Below the pieces are notes generated by a model. The model had not been told where the DNA came from. It saw only the letters and a list, made by a program, of their open reading frames with translations, and searched no databases. A stretch of 8,384 nucleotides of DNA from Salinisphaera sp. UBA6602 (GTDB taxonomy: Bacteria; Pseudomonadota; Gammaproteobacteria; Nevskiales; Salinisphaeraceae). Positions 5,631 to 8,384 of the stretch are shown piece after piece. The translations under genes were made by a program, and so were the position numbers. The stretch spans positions 24,384 to 32,767 of the forward strand of contig DJIE01000041.1 in NCBI GenBank assembly GCA_002433465.1, read 5' to 3'. The first letter of the stretch is position 1. Every line of letters starts with the position of its first letter.

Positions 5631-6764
5631 ATGAGCAAGACTGAAAACACGGCCGGTCTGGCCGGTGTCACCGCCGGCAAGACGGCTATCTGTACCGTCG
5701 GCAAGAAGGGCGTGGGCCTGACCTATCGCGGCTATCTGATCGAGGATCTGGCCGCCAAGGCCGAATTCGAGGAAGTCGCCTATCTGATGCTCTACGGCGA
5801 GCTGCCCACGCAGAGCCAGCTGGACGCCTACAAGAAGCGTCTGGCCGGCATGCGCGGCCTGCCCGACGGCGTGAAAACCGCGCTGGAAGTGCTGCCGCGC
5901 GACACTCACCCGATGGACGTCATGCGCACGGGTGCCTCGGTGCTGGGCACCATCGAACAGGAAAACGATGCCGCCAAACAGCAGAACGACGTGGCCGATC
6001 GCCTGCTGGCGAGCTTTCCGTCGATGCTGATGTACTGGTACCACTTCGTGGAATCGGGCAAGCGCATCGATGTGGATACCGACGACGACAAGATCGGCGG
6101 CCACTTCCTGCATCTGCTGCACGGCGAGAAGGCGAGCGAGGACGCGATCAAGTGCATGTCGACGTCGCTGATCCTCTATGCCGAGCACGAGTTCAATGCT
6201 TCCACCTTCACCGCGCGTGTAATCACCGCGACGCTGTCGGATTTCTATTCGGCCGTGACCGGCGCGATCGGCGCGCTGCGTGGTCCGCTGCACGGCGGTG
6301 CCAACGAAAAGGCCATGGAGCTGATCCAGACCTTCAAGGATCCGGACGACGCCGAAGCCGGCCTCAAGAAGATGCTGGAGAACAAGGAAAAGATCATGGG
6401 CTTCGGCCATCGCGTCTATAAAAAGGCCGATCCGCGTAACGGCATCATCAAGGAGTGGTCGAAAAAGCTCGCCGGCGACGATCCCTACAAGCAGAACCTG
6501 TATGCGATCTCCGAACGCCTCGAGCAGGTCATGCTCGACGAAAAGGGCATGTTCCCGAACGCCGACTTCTACCATGCGACGGCGTACCACTTCCTCGGCA
6601 TCCCCACGCAGCTGTTCACGCCGATCTTCGTGATCTCGCGTCTGACCGGCTGGGGCGCGCACATTTTCGAACAGCGTGCCGACAACCGGCTGATCCGTCC
6701 GAACGCGGAATATGTGGGCCCGGAAGTACGCGATTTCCGTCCCATCGATCAGCGCGGCGCATAA
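5631..6764 (+). CDS. prpC: 2-methylcitrate synthase (PrpC; citrate synthase family)
   Basis: The 377-residue enzyme condenses propionyl-CoA with oxaloacetate to 2-methylcitrate, entering the methylcitrate cycle; many members also make citrate from acetyl-CoA. It aligns with E. coli PrpC rather than with the longer hexameric GltA. Shared features are the short N-terminus, HPMDVMRTG (93-101), DDDKIGGHFLHLLHGEK (151-167), EHEFNASTF (185-193) and RGPLHGGAN (217-225). The catalytic triad is present: His221, His260 (in GFGHRVY) and Asp312 (in FPNADFYHA). RPNAEYVGPE (356-365) ends the fold. It lies 52 bases after acuI on the same strand. The usual partners prpB and prpD/acnD are not in this window. 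A role as ordinary citrate synthase cannot be excluded from sequence alone. Confidence 0.9.
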   Translation: MSKTENTAGLAGVTAGKTAICTVGKKGVGLTYRGYLIEDLAAKAEFEEVAYLMLYGELPTQSQLDAYKKRLAGMRGLPDGVKTALEVLPRDTHPMDVMRTGASVLGTIEQENDAAKQQNDVADRLLASFPSMLMYWYHFVESGKRIDVDTDDDKIGGHFLHLLHGEKASEDAIKCMSTSLILYAEHEFNASTFTARVITATLSDFYSAVTGAIGALRGPLHGGANEKAMELIQTFKDPDDAEAGLKKMLENKEKIMGFGHRVYKKADPRNGIIKEWSKKLAGDDPYKQNLYAISERLEQVMLDEKGMFPNADFYHATAYHFLGIPTQLFTPIFVISRLTGWGAHIFEQRADNRLIRPNAEYVGPEVRDFRPIDQRGA

Positions 6765-6820
6765 TCGTTATGGAAAGCGCGCGCCGGTAGGCCGTCAGCT
6801 CTGTCGACAATAACCAAAGC

Positions 6821-6826
6821 AAGGAG
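6821..6826 (+). promoter_or_regulatory. Ribosome binding site deciding the MAPEG start
   Basis: AAGGAG is 6 bases before ATG 6833 but only 3 bases before the in-frame GTG at 6830. The spacing therefore favours the ATG as the start. Confidence 0.8.
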
Positions 6827-6832
6827 ATAGTG

Positions 6833-7225
6833 ATGATTCTGGCTTACTGGTGCGTGCTTATTGCCGCGCTCATGCCCTTCGGCTTCGTGCTGTACGCAAA
6901 GCTCGCGGGCCGCAACAAGATGGGTCTGGAAGAAAACCGCTACCCGCGGCAGTGGCTCGAGCAGGTCGAGGGCGCTCAGAAACGCGCCTACTGGGCACAG
7001 CTGAACTCCTTCGAGGCGTTTCCGCCGTTCGCGGCGGCGGTAATTATTGCCGTGATCTCGGGCGGCGCGATCGGCGCGATCAACTTCTTCGCCGTGCTTT
7101 TCATCGTGCTGCGCTTGATCTATGGGTGGTGCTATATCAGCGACCGGGCCACCCTGCGCAGCCTGATCTGGTCGGGCGGGCTGCTGTGCGTGCTGGCGCT
7201 GTTCATCGTGGCCGCTATCGGCTGA
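6833..7225 (+). CDS. MAPEG-family membrane protein
   Basis: The 130-residue integral membrane protein has four predicted helices at about 2-21, 62-80, 82-103 and 109-128, the topology of MAPEG proteins (membrane-associated proteins in eicosanoid and glutathione metabolism). The long polar loop between helices 1 and 2 (about 24-60) carries LEENRYPR and the family-like RAYWAQLNSFEAFPPF (51-66), with Asn and Glu leading into helix 2. Some bacterial members conjugate glutathione, but many have no known reaction, and no substrate can be read here. The gene starts 68 bases after prpC with no terminator between, so read-through from the acuI-prpC unit is possible. It also has its own strong ribosome site. 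No signal peptide is cleaved; helix 1 serves as anchor. Confidence 0.82.
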   Translation: MILAYWCVLIAALMPFGFVLYAKLAGRNKMGLEENRYPRQWLEQVEGAQKRAYWAQLNSFEAFPPFAAAVIIAVISGGAIGAINFFAVLFIVLRLIYGWCYISDRATLRSLIWSGGLLCVLALFIVAAIG

Positions 7226-7274
7226 TATACGACGGCTTCGGGCCGACCGGGCTTTGAAGCGTCTGCCATGCCGT

Positions 7275-7316
7275 ACGACAGGCGCCGTATCTGCGCGGTA
7301 CGGCGCGTCTTGTCGT
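7275..7316 (+). terminator. Imperfect stem-loop downstream of the MAPEG gene
   Basis: ACGACA (7275-7280) pairs with TGTCGT (7311-7316), and GCGCCGTA (7282-7289) pairs with TACGGCGC (7299-7306). They are separated by a small internal loop (G on the left, GTCT on the right) and capped by nine bases. It begins 49 bases after the MAPEG stop. No T run follows, so an intrinsic terminator is not proven; a 3'-end stabilising hairpin or an operator is also possible. An overlapping alternative stem uses GCCGTAC (7270-7276) with GTACGGC (7298-7304). Confidence 0.35.
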
Positions 7317-7527
7317 GCCTGGAATAATTCGCGGTAGGTGCGCGGGCGCGGCAAAGAGCGCAAAGTACGCATGTGAGCGTCAGGCGTAGGACTTGCGTTG
7401 CGCGGCCGCGTTCACGATGATTGGGCATAATAAAAATATCGATTTTCAAAAAAACGCGGTGGCATGGCCCGGCCGATGCGGGTGACAAATCGTGCCGGCC
7501 GATCAATGTCCGGAATCGTGTGCGAAC

Positions 7528-7532
7528 AGGAG
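7528..7532 (+). promoter_or_regulatory. Ribosome binding site of the wax ester synthase gene
   Basis: AGGAG lies 8 bases before the ATG at 7541. It supports this start, which is also where the family's N-terminal pattern begins. Confidence 0.8.
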
Positions 7533-7540
7533 ACACGTTG

Positions 7541-8384
7541 ATGGAGACCAAACGCCTGAACCTGGTCGATATGGCCTGGCTCAATGTGGAAACCGAGAAT
7601 GCGCCGATGCAGGTCGGCGGCCTGCTCACGTTCCAGATTCCCGACGGTGCCCCCAAGGACCTGCCGCGCCGTATCGTCGAGCATTACCATCAGTTCTCGC
7701 AGGCCTATTCGCCTTGGAACCACCGGTTGCGCCCGGGCGCGCTGCGTACCGTCGCGCCGGAGTGGGAGCTGCTCGACGAGATCGACGTGGAATACCACTT
7801 CCGGCATTCGGCCCTGCCGGCCCCCGGTGGTGAACGCGAACTGGGCGAGCTTGCATCACGTCTGCACAGCCATCCGCTCGATTTCCGGCGCCCGCCGTGG
7901 GAGGCGCATCTCATCGAAGGGCTCGAAGGCAATCGCTTCGCGCTCTATATCAAGCTGCACCATTCGCTGCTCGACGGAGTGGCCGGCATGCGCCAGCTCG
8001 CCAAGGCGCTCGCCGACGACCCCAACGATACCGAGCGCCCGCCGTTCTGGGCGCTGCCGCCGAAAAAGCGTCGCAAGCGTTCGCCTGGCGAAACACGGCC
8101 GGGCATGTACCGGGCTGTAGCCGAGCTGATGGGCGGTGCTGCCGAGCAGGTGGGGTCCTTGCCGGGTTTTGCGCGCGTGGTGCGCAGCATGCTCAAGAGC
8201 GCGCGTTCGGAAACCGGCACGGCCGGCCTGCCGTTCTCGTCGGCGTCATCGCTGCTCAACAGCCGTATTCAGTCGCAGCGGCGCTATGCCACGCAGCTCT
8301 ATTCGCTGGCCGAATGCCGCAGCCTGGCGCACAACGCCGGCGTGACGGTCAACGATATCGTGCTCACGATCTGCAGCGGCGCGC
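7541..8384 (+). CDS. Wax ester synthase/diacylglycerol acyltransferase (WS/DGAT), N-terminal part
   Basis: The frame gives 281 residues and is still open at the window edge; family members are usually about 450-500 residues, so roughly the first 60 percent is seen. The enzyme joins acyl-CoA to a fatty alcohol or diacylglycerol, making wax esters or triacylglycerol at the inner membrane or lipid bodies. The N-terminus LNLVDMAWLNVET (6-18) is typical. RRPPWEAHLIEGL (116-128) precedes the catalytic motif HHSLLDG (140-146, HHxxxDG), with His141 the expected base. The second conserved motif begins at 267 (GVTVNDIVLTICSGA, Asn271-Asp272). The linker has a strongly basic patch, PPKKRRKR (173-180), and the 190-235 region is variable in the family. 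It is preceded by a 315-base gap, so probably transcribed on its own. Preference for wax or triacylglycerol cannot be told. Confidence 0.93.
   Translation, partial: METKRLNLVDMAWLNVETENAPMQVGGLLTFQIPDGAPKDLPRRIVEHYHQFSQAYSPWNHRLRPGALRTVAPEWELLDEIDVEYHFRHSALPAPGGERELGELASRLHSHPLDFRRPPWEAHLIEGLEGNRFALYIKLHHSLLDGVAGMRQLAKALADDPNDTERPPFWALPPKKRRKRSPGETRPGMYRAVAELMGGAAEQVGSLPGFARVVRSMLKSARSETGTAGLPFSSASSLLNSRIQSQRRYATQLYSLAECRSLAHNAGVTVNDIVLTICSGA

Larger units (their letters stand above)
7226..7540 (+). other. Gene-free gap between MAPEG and wax ester synthase genes
   Basis: No coding frame here looks real in these 315 bases. The first part holds the imperfect stem-loop at 7275-7316. The second part has a sharply AT-rich patch at about 7426-7456, with CATAAT (7426-7431), a short dyad AAAAT-ATCG-ATTTT (7433-7446) and an A run, which stands out in this GC-rich DNA. 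It is the most likely promoter area for the downstream gene, but no well-spaced -35/-10 pair is visible. Confidence 0.5.

Noticed and set aside
5529..6662. 377-codon open frame on the minus strand opposite prpC
   Set aside because: It mirrors the prpC frame, is His/Arg/Gly-rich with no recognisable domain, and the plus strand encodes a complete PrpC with all catalytic residues. Long antisense frames are common in DNA with this codon bias.
7460..7481. Possible sigma-54 promoter (GTGGCATGG...) before the wax ester synthase
   Set aside because: The TGGCA-like part is present, but there is no GC at the required distance for the -12 element.
1..8384. Mobile element, phage, CRISPR, toxin-antitoxin or defence system
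   Set aside because: No transposase, integrase, terminal repeats, spacer array or toxin-like small gene pair is visible; all recognised genes are metabolic or envelope functions.

Overview
The window is GC-rich, with strongly G/C-ending codons, and reads as chromosome of a free-living, probably marine or halophilic gammaproteobacterium. Three things suggest this: an OprI/Lpp-type outer-membrane lipoprotein beside an E. coli YbiS-type L,D-transpeptidase, a PdxH and a PrpC that follow the E. coli proteins closely, and a wax ester synthase/DGAT of the kind known from Alcanivorax, Marinobacter and Salinisphaera. A Salinisphaera-like host is my guess from gene content and base composition; it is not demonstrated. 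I see no insertion sequence, phage gene, CRISPR array, tRNA or rRNA.

Layout. The 3' end of an unrecognised coiled-coil protein gene (+, ends 266) is followed by a 368-base gene-free stretch. That stretch holds three 10-base direct repeats and ends in a long GAAA-capped stem-loop. Next comes a 3-hydroxyisobutyryl-CoA hydrolase-like gene (-, 635-1756), divergent from a small alanine-zipper lipoprotein gene (+, 1940-2194). The lipoprotein gene converges, across a bidirectional terminator (2233-2263), with an L,D-transpeptidase gene (-, 2304-3263). Upstream of that, also on the minus strand, a dodecin gene (4243-4461) leads into pdxH (3555-4199). Divergent from dodecin runs a plus-strand group: acuI (4592-5578), prpC (5631-6764) and a MAPEG-family membrane protein gene (6833-7225). 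After a 315-base gap with an inverted repeat, a wax ester synthase/DGAT gene starts at 7541 and runs off the window.

How the genes may work together. Three functional pairings stand out. (1) The lipoprotein ends in lysine and has a perfect alanine zipper. The facing transpeptidase is of the YbiS/ErfK/YcfS class, which in E. coli attaches Lpp to peptidoglycan through its C-terminal lysine, so substrate and enzyme may lie side by side. (2) AcuI makes propionyl-CoA from acryloyl-CoA and PrpC consumes propionyl-CoA; the two genes are 52 bases apart. The hydrolase at 635-1756 belongs to the neighbouring valine/3-hydroxypropionyl-CoA chemistry, and the wax ester synthase is a possible sink for acyl-CoA. 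(3) Dodecin, a flavin store, lies 43 bases upstream of pdxH, an FMN enzyme.

Every recognised gene belongs to a known family. I found no clear new defence, mobile or catalytic system. The items most worth checking are the gene pairings and a few unexplained intergenic structures.
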